A stretch of DNA of 64,000 nt, taken from Flavobacterium acetivorans. Its GTDB lineage: Bacteria; Bacteroidota; Bacteroidia; Flavobacteriales; Flavobacteriaceae. The stretch is taken from assembly GCF_020911885.1 (NCBI RefSeq), contig NZ_CP087132.1, positions 310,001-374,000 of the forward strand, in the 5' to 3' direction. Made by a program: the position numbers and the translations under genes. The notes below the pieces were generated by a model. The model had not been told where the DNA came from, did not search any database, and saw only the letters and a list, made by a program, of their open reading frames with translations. Below, one piece after another: positions 36,653 through 46,735 of this stretch (position 1 is its first letter; each line of letters starts with the position of its first letter).

Positions 36653-37702
36653 ATGAAAGTATTAAAACAAGTATTGGGAATTGATGTAGCTCAGAAAGAA
36701 TTGGTAGTTACTCTAGGTAGAATGGTCGAAGATTTATCAATTGAATTGTATGCCTTTAAAGTTTTTAGAAATAATGAGAAAGGCTTTTTAGGACTTTTAG
36801 AATGGGTAAAAAAGTTAACAAATGACAAAATAAAGGTTCGATTTGTCATGGAAGCCACAGGTGTTTACCATCAAAAATTCGCTTATTTTTTAGATGAAAA
36901 AGAGTGTGAAGTTTGCGTTGTTTTACCCAATAAAATCAGCAACTATATGCGGACTTTAGAGAATAAAACCGTTACAGACAAAACCTGCTCTGAAGCCATT
37001 GCACAATTTGGGTTAGAAAGAAAATTAGATTTATGGCATCGTCCAAAGAGTATTTATAGGAATATGCAACAGCTTACTCGTGAACGCGATCAGATAGTGT
37101 TTGAGAGAGCAATGGTAAAAAACCATCTTCATGCAGAACAATCAGAAGCTGAGCCTAATGAGAGTAGTATATTGCGGATTAGTACCCGAATTAAGTTTTT
37201 GAGTGGACAGGAGAAAGAGATAAAAAAAGAGATTGAAAATTGGGTAAATAAGGACGCTGTCTTAAAAAATGAAATTGAGAATATTTGCACAATACCTGGA
37301 ATTGGAGAGTTGACTGCTGTGATTATTTTGGCGGAGACTAATGGTTTTGAACTAATACGAAGCAAGAGACAATTGACAAGTTATGCAGGACTTGATGTTA
37401 AAGAAAAACAATCTGGAACATCAGTAAAAGGAAAGCCTAGAATATCAAAAAGCGGAAATAGACACCTGCGGAAAGCGATGCATTTACCAGCGTTAACTGT
37501 TGTAAGGTGGGATGATAATTTTAGAGATTTATATGCAAGGATAGTCTCCAAACATGGAGTCAAAATGAAGGCTTTGATAGCAGTTCAAAGAAAGCTTTTG
37601 GAAATGGTTTATACTATATTCAAGAATAAGTGTTCTTATGACAAAGAATATGAAACCAAGAGGATGGGACAAAAAAATAGCGTGCATGCACAAACGGCAT
37701 AA
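36653..37702 (+). CDS. IS110-family transposase
   Basis: 349 residues. The N-terminal RuvC-like DEDD domain is VLGIDVAQKELVVTLG with Glu in VRFVMEATGVYH and Asp in ENKTVTDKTCSEAIA. A coiled region and the C-terminal transposase_20 domain follow (ICTIPGIGELTAVIILAE, LTSYAGLDVKEKQSG, GNRHLRKAMHLPALTVVRW with its conserved serine region). It is full length and apparently intact. A diverged fragment of the same family lies at 51541. Confidence 0.93.
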   Translation: MKVLKQVLGIDVAQKELVVTLGRMVEDLSIELYAFKVFRNNEKGFLGLLEWVKKLTNDKIKVRFVMEATGVYHQKFAYFLDEKECEVCVVLPNKISNYMRTLENKTVTDKTCSEAIAQFGLERKLDLWHRPKSIYRNMQQLTRERDQIVFERAMVKNHLHAEQSEAEPNESSILRISTRIKFLSGQEKEIKKEIENWVNKDAVLKNEIENICTIPGIGELTAVIILAETNGFELIRSKRQLTSYAGLDVKEKQSGTSVKGKPRISKSGNRHLRKAMHLPALTVVRWDDNFRDLYARIVSKHGVKMKALIAVQRKLLEMVYTIFKNKCSYDKEYETKRMGQKNSVHAQTA

Positions 37703-38116
37703 ACACGCTATACAGGCTGGCTCAATGACCGCCTTAGAAAAGCAAAATTAAGAAAAGAAATGTGATTAAAACTAATCAACCCAAAATAAAAGACATTGGG
37801 GTATCAGAATAAATGAAACAATAAAATAATAATCTCAAGGATTACCCGAAGTCCTTTTTTGAAAAAAATAAAAATTAATATTTTAATTGTAAATCAACAC
37901 AGAATCTTTCGGGACGAGTTTTTTTGTTTTAGACTTCGAAAACTAATTTGACCGACGAGGGAGCGCAGACTTGATTTTTTTGTTTCTTTTTTGATCAAGC
38001 AAAAAAGAAAATTAGCAACCTTAATATTTCTCTTTTAATAAAAACGTCAATGGTAGCTGAGCCCGCCCTGAGCTTTTGTCGAAGGGTCGAAGGGCACAAC
38101 TCACAACTCCAAAAAA
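37703..38116. repeat. Gap downstream of IS110
   Basis: 37703-37730 is the likely IS end. AAGGATTACCCGAAGTCCTT at 37838-37857 is a small terminator-like hairpin with T-run. 37915-37973 matches the second half of the dispersed repeat seen at 45246-45365 (GACCGACGAGGGAGCGCAGA). 38050-38110 is a REP-like palindrome plus heptamers. No gene. Confidence 0.65.
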
Positions 38117-38153
38117 AAAGTTTACAAAGAGAAAACACCCCTTGTAAACTTTT
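38117..38153. terminator. Bidirectional terminator after wzc
   Basis: AAAAAGTTTACAA and TTGTAAACTTTTTT pair across a 13-nt loop (AGAGAAAACACCCC). The symmetry gives T-runs on both strands. It lies 21 bp beyond the wzc stop on the minus strand and abuts heptamer repeats. Confidence 0.8.
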
Positions 38154-38173
38154 TTATAGTAAACCAATACAAA

Positions 38174-40540
38174 CTACTTATTCCAAATACGCTTATACCA
38201 CGGCTCTTTTTCCACATTTACCCCATAACCATAACCATAGCCGTAGCCTTTGCTAGAGTCTGTATCATTCAAAAGCATACACATATTAGGCAACTTGTTT
38301 TCCTTGTACAAACTATTCGGGATGGCCAGCATACGTTTTTCTAAGAAATTAGCACGGGCAACATATACAAAACAGTCTGCATATTGAGCAATCAATAAGG
38401 TATCCGTCACCAGACTTACTGGAGCCGTATCCACAATAATATAATCATACTCGGCTTTTAGACTTTCAAAAATACCGGCAATTTTTTTACTCATCAACAA
38501 CTCGGCTGGATTCGGTGGTATAACCCCCGCTGGTAAAACATGAAAATCCTCATAACCCTCATACTTCACAATCAAATCCTTTAAGTCTAAATTGTTACTG
38601 GACAAATAATTAGTCAATCCGCGATCCGGTAAAGTCAAATAATCATCTAATCTGGGATTTCGGATATCAGCCCCAATCAGCAACACTCTTTTACCCGACA
38701 AGGCAAAAGTAGCCGCTAAATTGACCGAAACAAAAGTTTTCCCCTCCTTAGGAAAAGTAGAAGTCAAAAAGATCGTTTTGGCCTTACCTTCAGCAACCTT
38801 ACCAACCATAAATTCAAGGTTGGTTCGAATGATTCGTAAAGCTTCCGCCGAACTACTTCTGCTATCCGGCTGCATAATTTGTGAAGGATCCTCAGAAGAA
38901 GGAACATCCCCAATAAACGGAACCGAAGTTTTTCCCTCCAAATCCAAACGGCTTTTTATCTTGGTATCAAGCAAGTCAATCAGATAAATTACTCCAAAAG
39001 GAATCAAAATACCCAACAATAATGCAGCTAGATAAATAATACTCTTCTTAGGCGAAACAGGAATCTTTGAGGCCTTGGCCGCATCAATTACTCGGGCATT
39101 AGGTTCTGTTGCCGACAAGGAAATAGCAGTTTCTTCTCTTTTTTGCAACAAATACAAATAAAGCTCTTCCTTAACTTTTTGTTGGCGGGCAATAACCCTG
39201 AACTGACGCTCCTGCGATGGTATTTTTTCTACCTTACGGTTCAAAACACCCTCTTCACTTTTCAAATCAGACTTCTGAATCCTTAAATTCGATTGCAGCC
39301 TGCCCAAGCTCGATACCACATTAGACCTCAAAGAAGCAATTTGCTGATCCATCTTAACAACAGAGGGGTTCAGACTCGTGGCCGACTTTAATAAGCGATT
39401 GCGATCCAAAATCAACTGATTGTAGGTATTAATCAAACTAGAAGCGTCTGCATCTCCACCGATAACATTGGTAGGCAACAAATCGGAATTACTGCTCTTC
39501 TTAATAAAATCAAGCATCGACTGTACCATATTCAATTGTATAGCGGCCTCAACCCCCTTCTTATCATACTCACTCGATCCTTCTATAAAAAGTTTGGCCT
39601 CCGATTCAATATCGGTAAGTCGATTCGACTTCTTAAAACGCTCCACACTCTGTTCTACCCCATCCAATTCCTCTGTAATTAACGCCAACCGACCAGCGAT
39701 AAATTGAGAAGTATTTTCAGAGATAGCATTTTTATCATTTACAGCAGCTTCATTATAAATTCGAACCAAAGCATCCAAAAAATCTTCAGCCCTATGAATG
39801 ACGGCATCCGTCAAAGACAACTCAACCACACTACTCGTCTTACTCAAAGGACTGATGACAAGGCGGCTTCGGTAATTTTCTACGACTTCTTCTAGAGGCC
39901 TGATAACAATTTGGATAAACTTACTACTACTGACTCCTTCAATAGTCGACTGCAGAATCCTCAAATCACCACCTCTTGTTTTGATGATCTCCCCATAAGC
40001 ATACTCCTTTTTGGAATCAAAAAGAATCGGCAATGACAAATCGTTTAGCTCTTCTTCAAGTCTAAAACGCCCCCCTCCTGTACTGCTAAACTTCAAAGTA
40101 CTGCTACTGCTGTAAAGAGCGGCTGTAGGACGGATAAAACGAACACTAATCGGGCTGTTATCATAAAGAGTGGCATCAATAACATTACCCTCAACAACCA
40201 AGTTGACATTCAAATGCAACTCCCTAACCGTACTTTCAACCAGGGTTCTGGACTTCAGAATCTCAATCTCATTATCAACATTGTTCTTTAGTGCTCCTCC
40301 TAAACCCATATCCGCAAAAGCAGAAAGTTCAGAAAGACCTCCTCCCTTTTTTTCGTCTTTGACCAAAATAGTAGTGCTGGCCTTATACTGCGGAATGACA
40401 TAACGCAAATAGCCAAAGGCGATGCCTAGACATAAAAACACACCTAAAACAAACCATTTCCAATGGAAAATATATTGATCTAGGATGGCTCTTAATTGAA
40501 AATTATCTTCTGTATCTTCGTTTAAAATGTTATTTTGCAT
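38174..40540 (-). CDS. wzc: Wzc-type polysaccharide co-polymerase / tyrosine autokinase
   Basis: 788 residues. An N-terminal Wzz domain lies between two membrane segments (FVLGVFLCLGIAFGYLRYVI near 35; IIYLAALLLGILIPFGVIYLI near 515), with long coiled-coil and GNVR-like region between. The C-terminal BY-kinase has Walker A TSTFPKEGKTFVSV, Walker A' VLLIGADIRNPRLDD and Walker B YDYIIVDTAPVSLV. The tail GYGYGYGYGVNVEKEPWYKR is the autophosphorylated tyrosine cluster. It controls polymer export or length with Wza (8 bp upstream) and is presumably reset by the phosphatase at 35234. Confidence 0.93.
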   Translation of the reverse strand: MQNNILNEDTEDNFQLRAILDQYIFHWKWFVLGVFLCLGIAFGYLRYVIPQYKASTTILVKDEKKGGGLSELSAFADMGLGGALKNNVDNEIEILKSRTLVESTVRELHLNVNLVVEGNVIDATLYDNSPISVRFIRPTAALYSSSSTLKFSSTGGGRFRLEEELNDLSLPILFDSKKEYAYGEIIKTRGGDLRILQSTIEGVSSSKFIQIVIRPLEEVVENYRSRLVISPLSKTSSVVELSLTDAVIHRAEDFLDALVRIYNEAAVNDKNAISENTSQFIAGRLALITEELDGVEQSVERFKKSNRLTDIESEAKLFIEGSSEYDKKGVEAAIQLNMVQSMLDFIKKSSNSDLLPTNVIGGDADASSLINTYNQLILDRNRLLKSATSLNPSVVKMDQQIASLRSNVVSSLGRLQSNLRIQKSDLKSEEGVLNRKVEKIPSQERQFRVIARQQKVKEELYLYLLQKREETAISLSATEPNARVIDAAKASKIPVSPKKSIIYLAALLLGILIPFGVIYLIDLLDTKIKSRLDLEGKTSVPFIGDVPSSEDPSQIMQPDSRSSSAEALRIIRTNLEFMVGKVAEGKAKTIFLTSTFPKEGKTFVSVNLAATFALSGKRVLLIGADIRNPRLDDYLTLPDRGLTNYLSSNNLDLKDLIVKYEGYEDFHVLPAGVIPPNPAELLMSKKIAGIFESLKAEYDYIIVDTAPVSLVTDTLLIAQYADCFVYVARANFLEKRMLAIPNSLYKENKLPNMCMLLNDTDSSKGYGYGYGYGVNVEKEPWYKRIWNK

Positions 40541-40547
40541 GAAAAAT

Positions 40548-41342
40548 TTATTTGCTGGTCGAAATAATTAAGGTAATCAAGGTAATCAAGATAGAGGTAA
40601 TCGAAATAAGAACCCCCGTATTAGGCCCCACCTTAGCGCCGTTAATTTTAGTTTTATTGGGTTCCACATAAACCACATCATTCTGGGCCAAATAATAAAA
40701 AGGCGAATGGATAAAATCAGCCTTGGTCAAATCCACCCTGTTATAGGACGCGACCCCGTTTATTTCTCTAATGATTAAGATATTGTCGCGCTTACCGTAA
40801 ATAGTAAGATCCTTTGCCTTACTCAAAGCTTCAATCAAAGTAATGCGTTCAGAATCCACCGCAAAAGTACCGGGAGCCAAAACTTCTCCCTGAACCGAAA
40901 CCTTAAAATTCACGATGCGCATGTTCACTATCGGCTTTTTAATATAAACCGCAATCTTATCTTGAAGCATCTGCAATACTTCCGTACGGGATAAACCACT
41001 TACTTTTAACCGTCCCAGTATGGGAAACTCGATAAAACCATTGGCATCCACCAGATACAACTGCATGGTCTGCTGACTCGTTACAGCATCAAGCCTATTC
41101 GGACTCTGAACTGCAACCGATTTTAAATTAAAGGGAGCCGCTATTTCAGCATCCTCAGCCGAAACAATAATACTCAACAAATCATCGGGTTGAATTTTAA
41201 TCTCATAGCTCGAAGAAGCCGCTTTAGGCTGTAAATTGTCAATATTCTGATAGTAGACAATTTCTTTCCTGTTAGCACAGGAAAAACATAAAAATACCAA
41301 AATGAAAGGAATCGCTTTTTTTATGGAAAAAATAAAGTTCAT
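40548..41342 (-). CDS. wza: Wza-type polysaccharide export lipoprotein
   Basis: 264 residues with a lipoprotein signal (FILVFLCFSCANRKEI). It carries the poly_export domain (YEIKIQPDDLLSIIVSAEDAE, VDANGFIEFPILGRLKVSGL) and a SLBB domain (VSVQGEVLAPGTFAVDSERI). A hydrophobic C-terminal helix (GVLISITSILITLITLIIS) spans the outer membrane in Wza or anchors the protein. It forms the outer-membrane exit for the glycan together with Wzc. The short ~80-residue gap between SLBB and C-terminus is typical of Bacteroidetes Wza. Confidence 0.9.
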   Translation of the reverse strand: MNFIFSIKKAIPFILVFLCFSCANRKEIVYYQNIDNLQPKAASSSYEIKIQPDDLLSIIVSAEDAEIAAPFNLKSVAVQSPNRLDAVTSQQTMQLYLVDANGFIEFPILGRLKVSGLSRTEVLQMLQDKIAVYIKKPIVNMRIVNFKVSVQGEVLAPGTFAVDSERITLIEALSKAKDLTIYGKRDNILIIREINGVASYNRVDLTKADFIHSPFYYLAQNDVVYVEPNKTKINGAKVGPNTGVLISITSILITLITLIISTSK

Positions 41343-41713
41343 TGAAATGTAGATTTAAAGGACTGCGAAAGTAATCAAAAAAATAATAATTTCTATAAGA
41401 TAAATCCCGTTTTATATACGACCCCCAATAAACATCAGGCTTCTGTCTGCCAAAATTGCATAATAACAAAATACAGCACGAATAAAATAAGCGATCTGCT
41501 AAAACCCAAAACCCTCCCGAGCTATCGGGACTCACAACCCACTGTCATCCTGAGCTTGTCGAAGGACACAACTCACAATTCACGATTCACTGTCATCCTG
41601 AGCTTGTCGAAGGACACAACTCACGACTCACGATTCACGACTCACGATTCACTGTCATCCTGAGCTTGTCGAAGGACACAACTCACAACTCACAACTCAC
41701 AATTCACTATTCA
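41343..41713. repeat. Heptamers and three REP-like palindromes
   Basis: TGTCATCCTGAGCTTGTCGA(AGGACA) occurs at about 41542, 41590 and 41651, each followed by ACAACTCAC-type heptamers. TCCCGAGCTATCGGGA lies at 41517-41532. The first 100 bp upstream of wza are AT-rich and may carry its promoter. No gene. Confidence 0.8.
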
Positions 41714-43681
41714 CTACTTATCCAGCACCTCATAAGCCGAATTCATACTCTTAAACTCCGGAACAATCTTCTTCATCTTAGAAACAATACCCTCACTGTC
41801 AAAAAAATTGGCAATTGCAATCAATTCCTCAATATCACTATGCAGCATGTCAAATTCATCCTGAACATCCTCAGCAATCATAATTTTCTCATGATGGGTA
41901 GCCAATGTCTTTGAAGTATCATTGAGCAATTCCTCATACAATTTCTCTCCCGGACGCAAACCTACAATCGCAATCTTTATGTCTTTATCAGGAACAAATC
42001 CAGCCAGCTTGATCATCTTTCTGGCCAAATCAATAATCTTAACCGGCTTCCCCATATCAAAAATATAGATTTCACCTCCCTTACCCATGGCCCCCGCTTC
42101 CAATACCAATTGGCAAGCCTCAGGAATAGTCATAAAATAACGGATGATATCGGGATGTGTAATCGTAATCGGACCGCCCTCAGCAATTTGCTTGCTAAAC
42201 AAGGGCACCACTGATCCATTAGAACCTAGCACGTTCCCAAAACGGGTCGTGATAAACTTTGTTGCTTTGACACATTGTTCTTCCCTGCTTTTCTGTTGCA
42301 GGCTTTGAACGTATTTCTCCGCAATCCGCTTACTGGCTCCCATGACGTTACTCGGATTCACCGCCTTATCAGTAGAAACCATAACAAACTTTTTAACTCC
42401 GTACTCACAGGACAAATCAGCCAGGTTTTTTGTCCCTTCAATATTGGTCAAAATCGCCTGCGAGGGATTCTCCTCCATCAAAGGCACATGCTTATAGGCC
42501 GCAGCATGAAAAACAACCTGCGGTAGATAGGCCTCAAAAACATGACGCAAGGCCACTTTATTTCTAACATCGGCAACGACACTGTGTATGGCTGAATCAG
42601 AACGAATCCCTTCAATTTCTAAAGAAAGATGATGCAAAGGAGTCTCAGCCTGATCAAGGATAATAATTTTTCTGGGATTAAAACCCAATACCTGCCTTAC
42701 AATTTCACTTCCTATAGAGCCCGCACCTCCGGTAATTAAGATAGTTTTATCTTTCAACTGCTTAGAAATCGATTTACTGTCTAGTACAATCGCCTTCCTT
42801 TCTAACAAATCTTCAATTTGTAAATTCTTTACTTTTTTGGAAATTTCCTTCTGATTTTCCCAATCCCTAATCCCAGGAACGATATACACCTTGTAGTTAA
42901 ACTCCAAGCACTGATCCACAATAACCAACTGCTCTTCCTTACTCAACCCCTTATCGGCTATAATAATCCCTTGGGCTCCAACAGAACGCATCAGCGTCGG
43001 CAACTTCCTCTTCTGCACCAGAATCGGCAAATCCAACATTCTCTTGGTCGAATTTTGATTTTTCTTATCCACAAATCCAACAATCTTAAAACGACTTGGT
43101 CTTTCTAATTTTAAGGCATTAGCTACCGAAATGGCATTGGCATCCGTCCCATAAATTAGAGTGCGAACCAACTTAACATCGTTTTTCTCAGCAACATAAT
43201 GTTCAAAGGTTTGTTTTACAATAACCCGATACAGAAACAAACCACAAAAAGACAATACAATATTAATAAAAAGTGCCGTGTTCAAAAAAGCCTTATCGCC
43301 ATTAAAAAACTCGAAAACCAAATTATAGACCAAGAAAAAAACCAATACCGCCAACTGTGACAGCAAAAGCTTAACCGCATCAATATAGGAAGAATGCCGA
43401 ATGATACCGGCATAAGTCCGAAACAACCAAAAGAAAAACACATTAACACCTAAAAGAAAAAGGACATAGCTCACTTTATCGAAACCTATCACATAAAGCA
43501 TCCCTAAGCCATTAATAATCAGTTTTGTAAATAAAAAAGAAACCAATAAAATACTAACATCAATCAAAACAATAATCCACCGGGGCAGATAACTTAAATT
43601 ATGAATGTTAAAACGTAAGTTTTCCCTCGAAAAAAAAGAGGAATTCTCCCTTTCGGAACCAAAGTGCTTATTACTACTCAA
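41714..43681 (-). CDS. FlaA1/CapD-like nucleotide-sugar 4,6-dehydratase
   Basis: 655-residue membrane-bound short-chain dehydrogenase of the WbpM/CapD class. Four membrane segments lie in the first ~140 residues, a CoA-binding-like Rossmann domain follows (LIYGTDANAISVANAL), then the catalytic domain with NAD motif ILITGGAGSIGSEIVRQ, MVSTDKAVNPSNVMGASKR (Lys of the catalytic set, Met at the usual Tyr) and RFGNVLGSNGSVVPLF. It converts UDP-GlcNAc to a 4-keto-6-deoxy sugar that usually becomes the first sugar of the repeat. The only in-frame start downstream of a stop is TTG at 43681. Confidence 0.9.
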   Translation of the reverse strand: MSSNKHFGSERENSSFFSRENLRFNIHNLSYLPRWIIVLIDVSILLVSFLFTKLIINGLGMLYVIGFDKVSYVLFLLGVNVFFFWLFRTYAGIIRHSSYIDAVKLLLSQLAVLVFFLVYNLVFEFFNGDKAFLNTALFINIVLSFCGLFLYRVIVKQTFEHYVAEKNDVKLVRTLIYGTDANAISVANALKLERPSRFKIVGFVDKKNQNSTKRMLDLPILVQKRKLPTLMRSVGAQGIIIADKGLSKEEQLVIVDQCLEFNYKVYIVPGIRDWENQKEISKKVKNLQIEDLLERKAIVLDSKSISKQLKDKTILITGGAGSIGSEIVRQVLGFNPRKIIILDQAETPLHHLSLEIEGIRSDSAIHSVVADVRNKVALRHVFEAYLPQVVFHAAAYKHVPLMEENPSQAILTNIEGTKNLADLSCEYGVKKFVMVSTDKAVNPSNVMGASKRIAEKYVQSLQQKSREEQCVKATKFITTRFGNVLGSNGSVVPLFSKQIAEGGPITITHPDIIRYFMTIPEACQLVLEAGAMGKGGEIYIFDMGKPVKIIDLARKMIKLAGFVPDKDIKIAIVGLRPGEKLYEELLNDTSKTLATHHEKIMIAEDVQDEFDMLHSDIEELIAIANFFDSEGIVSKMKKIVPEFKSMNSAYEVLDK

Positions 43682-43929
43682 AATATCTTTATATAGGTTA
43701 AAACGGATTAGTTTTTAGTCTCCCAAAAATAATCTTAAAAATTTAAAAAAAAATACAATTGCGTCAATTAAATTTAAAAAAAGCAAACAGTCAATGACAT
43801 AGACGATAGGCTATACTCTGCTAAAAACAACGCACAACCCACAACCCACAACCCTCCCGATAACTATCGGGGCTCACAACCCACAACCCACAACTCACAA
43901 CTCACATCTCACGACTCACGACTCACGAT

Positions 43930-44799
43930 TCACATCTTCATCTTCAACAACCCCAAAAGATACTCCCCATATCCGGATTTCTTCAAAGGCTCTGCTAATT
44001 CTCTTAATTGCGCATCTGTAATAAAACCCTGTCTCCAGGCAATCTCCTCAATACAGCCCACTTTCAGTCCCTGACGCTCCTCAAGTACCTGAACAAATTG
44101 CCCCGCCTGCATCAGGCTGTTAAAAGTTCCGGTGTCCAGCCAGGCGGTACCTCGGCTCAAAATACCAACCTTCAACTGGCCTTTTTCAAGATAGACCTTA
44201 TTGACATCGGTGATTTCATATTCCCCTCGGGCACTGGGCTGGATATTTTTGGCGATTTCTACAACCGAATTGTCATAAAAATACAAACCCGGTACGGCAT
44301 AATTCGATTTGGGCGCCAAGGGCTTTTCTTCAATCGAAAGCGCTTTATGGTTTTGATCAAATTCCACTACACCATAGCGTTCGGGATCTGCCACATGATA
44401 AGCAAACACCACTCCACCTTCCGGTTGGCTATTGGATTGCAGCAACTCATCCATATTCGAACCAAAGAAAATATTATCCCCCAAAACCAGAGCGACACTA
44501 TCATCTCCGATGAATTCCTCTCCAATAACAAAAGCCTGCGCCAGTCCGTTAGGAACCGCCTGCTCGGCATAGCTGAACTGACAACCGATAGCCGAGCCAT
44601 CACCCAATAATTTCTTGAAATTCGGCAAATCATGCGGAGTCGAAATAATCAATATCTCATGAATCCCCGCCATCATCAAAGTCGATAACGGATAATAAAT
44701 CATCGGCTTGTCATAAACCGGCATCATCTGCTTGCTCATCGCCAGGGTCAACGGATGCAATCGGGTACCGGATCCTCCGGCGAGTATAATTCCTTTCAT
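43930..44799 (-). CDS. rfbA: Glucose-1-phosphate thymidylyltransferase
   Basis: 289 residues. First step of dTDP-L-rhamnose synthesis: Glc-1-P + dTTP to dTDP-glucose. The nucleotide-binding motif [20 protein letters not shown] and [20 protein letters not shown] open the protein; [34 protein letters not shown] and [13 protein letters not shown] are all diagnostic. ATG at 44799 matches family starts; a GTG three codons earlier is less likely. Heptamers separate it from the dehydratase at 41714. Confidence 0.95.
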   Translation of the reverse strand: MKGIILAGGSGTRLHPLTLAMSKQMMPVYDKPMIYYPLSTLMMAGIHEILIISTPHDLPNFKKLLGDGSAIGCQFSYAEQAVPNGLAQAFVIGEEFIGDDSVALVLGDNIFFGSNMDELLQSNSQPEGGVVFAYHVADPERYGVVEFDQNHKALSIEEKPLAPKSNYAVPGLYFYDNSVVEIAKNIQPSARGEYEITDVNKVYLEKGQLKVGILSRGTAWLDTGTFNSLMQAGQFVQVLEERQGLKVGCIEEIAWRQGFITDAQLRELAEPLKKSGYGEYLLGLLKMKM

Positions 44800-44819
44800 A
44801 GTTTTCACGAATTATTCGA

Positions 44820-45645
44820 ATTAATTCGAATTTGTCAAATTAATCATTCTTTTATAAGTTAATGAAGGCCTGCCGAAATTAATCAGCATACCTAACTCCA
44901 TTTTTGTACATCTTAAATAATTGCTCAACTGCATATAAAACAACTTTTTATGCTTAAATTAAGTGCTTTTTTTAAATGAATCCCTTTACCCCAGACTTCT
45001 CGATACAATTTTATAAAAACGCTCTCGCTATTTTATAAAATCACTCGAAGTGACAAAAACCGAAAACTGACAACTCACCACTCCTCTCCCGTCCTTCGCT
45101 TCCGCAGTCGAGCGTCAAATGTTTGAAGAAGTCGTAACCCGAGTCCCGATTGTTATCGGGACGAACTGGCGAAGCAAAACAAAAACTGTTTGAGCGAAGC
45201 GAAATCGAAGATTCATGAATTCCATAAAAATATAAACGCATGAATAGTTTTTTTGTTTTAGACCCGAGCCGCAGGCGAACAGAGCGAAGCTACTTCGAAA
45301 ACAACCCGAGACCGAAGGTCGAACCGAGCAAAGCTAAATTTGACCGACGAGGGAGCGCAGACTAGAAATCGAAGATTATTTCATCCGTTCGCCTTTCAGG
45401 CTCGGGCCATGAATACCAAAAAACAATAATAAAGCATGAATATTTTTTTGTTTCCGTCACCCTGAGCGAAGTCGAAGGGTTGATCAAGGCAAATCGAAGA
45501 TTCAGTGAACACCGCTAAAAAATAATAACCCAGTGAACTAAAAGAAAATTAGTAATCCTTAATTTTTTACTTTCACAACAAAACGTCATTGACAGCATCC
45601 ATTCGTCTCAATTTGCTTAAAAATTCGCTTTAAATTCGTTTTCAA
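44820..45645 (-). pseudogene. GxxExxY-gene relic filled with repeats
   Basis: 44845-44955 corresponds to the last ~35 codons and stop region of the GxxExxY gene at 46721-47116 (ATTCTTTTATAA(A/G)TTAATGA, CCTAACTCCATTTTTGTACA). 45597-45645 corresponds to the start-codon side and its AATTCG-rich flank (AGCATCCATTCG). Between the two ends the gene body is missing. In its place are heptamers (45062-45085), the 104-bp repeat (45091-45194), its second half (45246-45365) and REP-like segments (45455-45500). The gap contains no other gene. Confidence 0.65.
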
Positions 45646-46691
45646 TTCGAGTACTGTTTCTCGTAATAACTCGCATATTCCCCCGAAGTCACATTATCCA
45701 ACCAAGCTTGATTCTCCAAATACCAATTCACCGTTCTTTCCAATCCTTGCTCAAAAGTAACCGAAGGCTTCCATCCCAACTCCTTATTAATCTTAGTCGC
45801 ATCAATCGCATAACGCAAATCATGCCCCGGACGGTCTTTGACATAGGCAATCAACTGCTCCGATGTGCCGGCTGGACGACCTAATTTCTCATCCATGATT
45901 TTGCAAAGCAATTGCACCAAATCGATATTCTGCCATTCGTTAAAACCACCAATATTATAAGTATCATGATTCTTCCCTTTGTGAAAAACCAAATCAATCG
46001 CCACCGCATGATCTTCCACAAAAAGCCAATCGCGCGTATATTTCCCATCGCCATAAACCGGCAGAGGCTTATTTTGAATAATATTATGAATGAATAGCGG
46101 AATCAATTTTTCAGGAAAATGAAAAGGCCCGTAATTATTCGAACAATTCGTCAACACATAAGGCAGGCCGTAGGTTTCGCCATAAGCACGCACAAAATGA
46201 TCCGAACTGGCTTTGGAAGCCGAATAAGGCGAATTAGGATCATAAGGCGTCGTCTCGGTAAATAAGCCTTCGGCACCCAGACTGCCATACACCTCATCAG
46301 TACTGATATGGTAAAAACGTTTGCCCTCATAATTGTCTTCCCAAATCGCCTTAGCTGCATTCAACAAATTCATGGTCCCAATCACATTGGTCTTCACAAA
46401 AGACAAAGGATCAGTAATGGAACGATCCACATGCGACTCGGCAGCCAAATGCAACACCCCATCAAACTGATGTTCGGCAAACAAAGCATCAATAAACGGA
46501 GCATCCACAATATCCCCTTTGATAAAAGTATAATTGGACTCCTTCTCAATATCGGCAATATTCTCCAGATTCCCAGCATAAGTCAGCGCATCCAAATTAA
46601 AAATCTGATACTGCGGATATTTTTTCACAAAAAGCCGCACCACATGCGACCCAATAAAACCGGCCCCACCGGTAATTAATATTTTTTTCAT
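45642..46691 (-). CDS. rfbB: dTDP-glucose 4,6-dehydratase
   Basis: 349 residues, extended SDR enzyme making dTDP-4-keto-6-deoxyglucose. NAD motif ILITGGAGFIGSHVVRLF, LAAESHVDRSITDP, catalytic STDEVYGSLG and YSASKASSDHFV, then NNYGPFHFPEKLIPL and DRPGHDLRYAID are all signature segments. It belongs to the rhamnose pathway split over 43930-50870, with small repeat-associated genes inserted between members. Confidence 0.96.
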   Translation of the reverse strand: MKKILITGGAGFIGSHVVRLFVKKYPQYQIFNLDALTYAGNLENIADIEKESNYTFIKGDIVDAPFIDALFAEHQFDGVLHLAAESHVDRSITDPLSFVKTNVIGTMNLLNAAKAIWEDNYEGKRFYHISTDEVYGSLGAEGLFTETTPYDPNSPYSASKASSDHFVRAYGETYGLPYVLTNCSNNYGPFHFPEKLIPLFIHNIIQNKPLPVYGDGKYTRDWLFVEDHAVAIDLVFHKGKNHDTYNIGGFNEWQNIDLVQLLCKIMDEKLGRPAGTSEQLIAYVKDRPGHDLRYAIDATKINKELGWKPSVTFEQGLERTVNWYLENQAWLDNVTSGEYASYYEKQYSN

Positions 46692-46699
46692 TTATTTCT

Positions 46700-46735
46700 A
46701 TTTTTCCGAATTGACACGAATTAACGCGAATTAAT
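46700..46735. repeat. AATTCG-type repeat, downstream flank of GxxExxY gene
   Basis: Short units CGAATTAACACGAATTAACG and variants between rfbB and the GxxExxY stop. The reverse-complement form of the same units flanks the other end (47115-47196). Confidence 0.7.

Larger units (their letters stand above)
36384..37915 (+). mobile_element. IS110-type element between 10-bp inverted repeats
   Basis: The transposase gene 36653-37702 is set in a 1.53-kb segment bounded by perfect inverted repeats GTCCCGAAAG (36384-36393) and CTTTCGGGAC (37906-37915). The element itself may be shorter: homology with the IS110 remnant at 51.5 kb ends near 37730 (GACGCTATACAG-like tail). IS110 elements usually have no long terminal repeats and make no target duplication, so the inverted repeats may belong to the host repeat. 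The flanks match the two halves of a repeat seen uninterrupted by an IS at 45091-45365. Confidence 0.65.

Noticed and set aside
44008..44610. 200-residue plus-strand ORF
   Set aside because: It is antisense to rfbA, whose protein is fully conserved.
45041..45241. 66-residue minus-strand ORF
   Set aside because: It lies wholly inside the 104-bp dispersed repeat and neighbouring heptamers.
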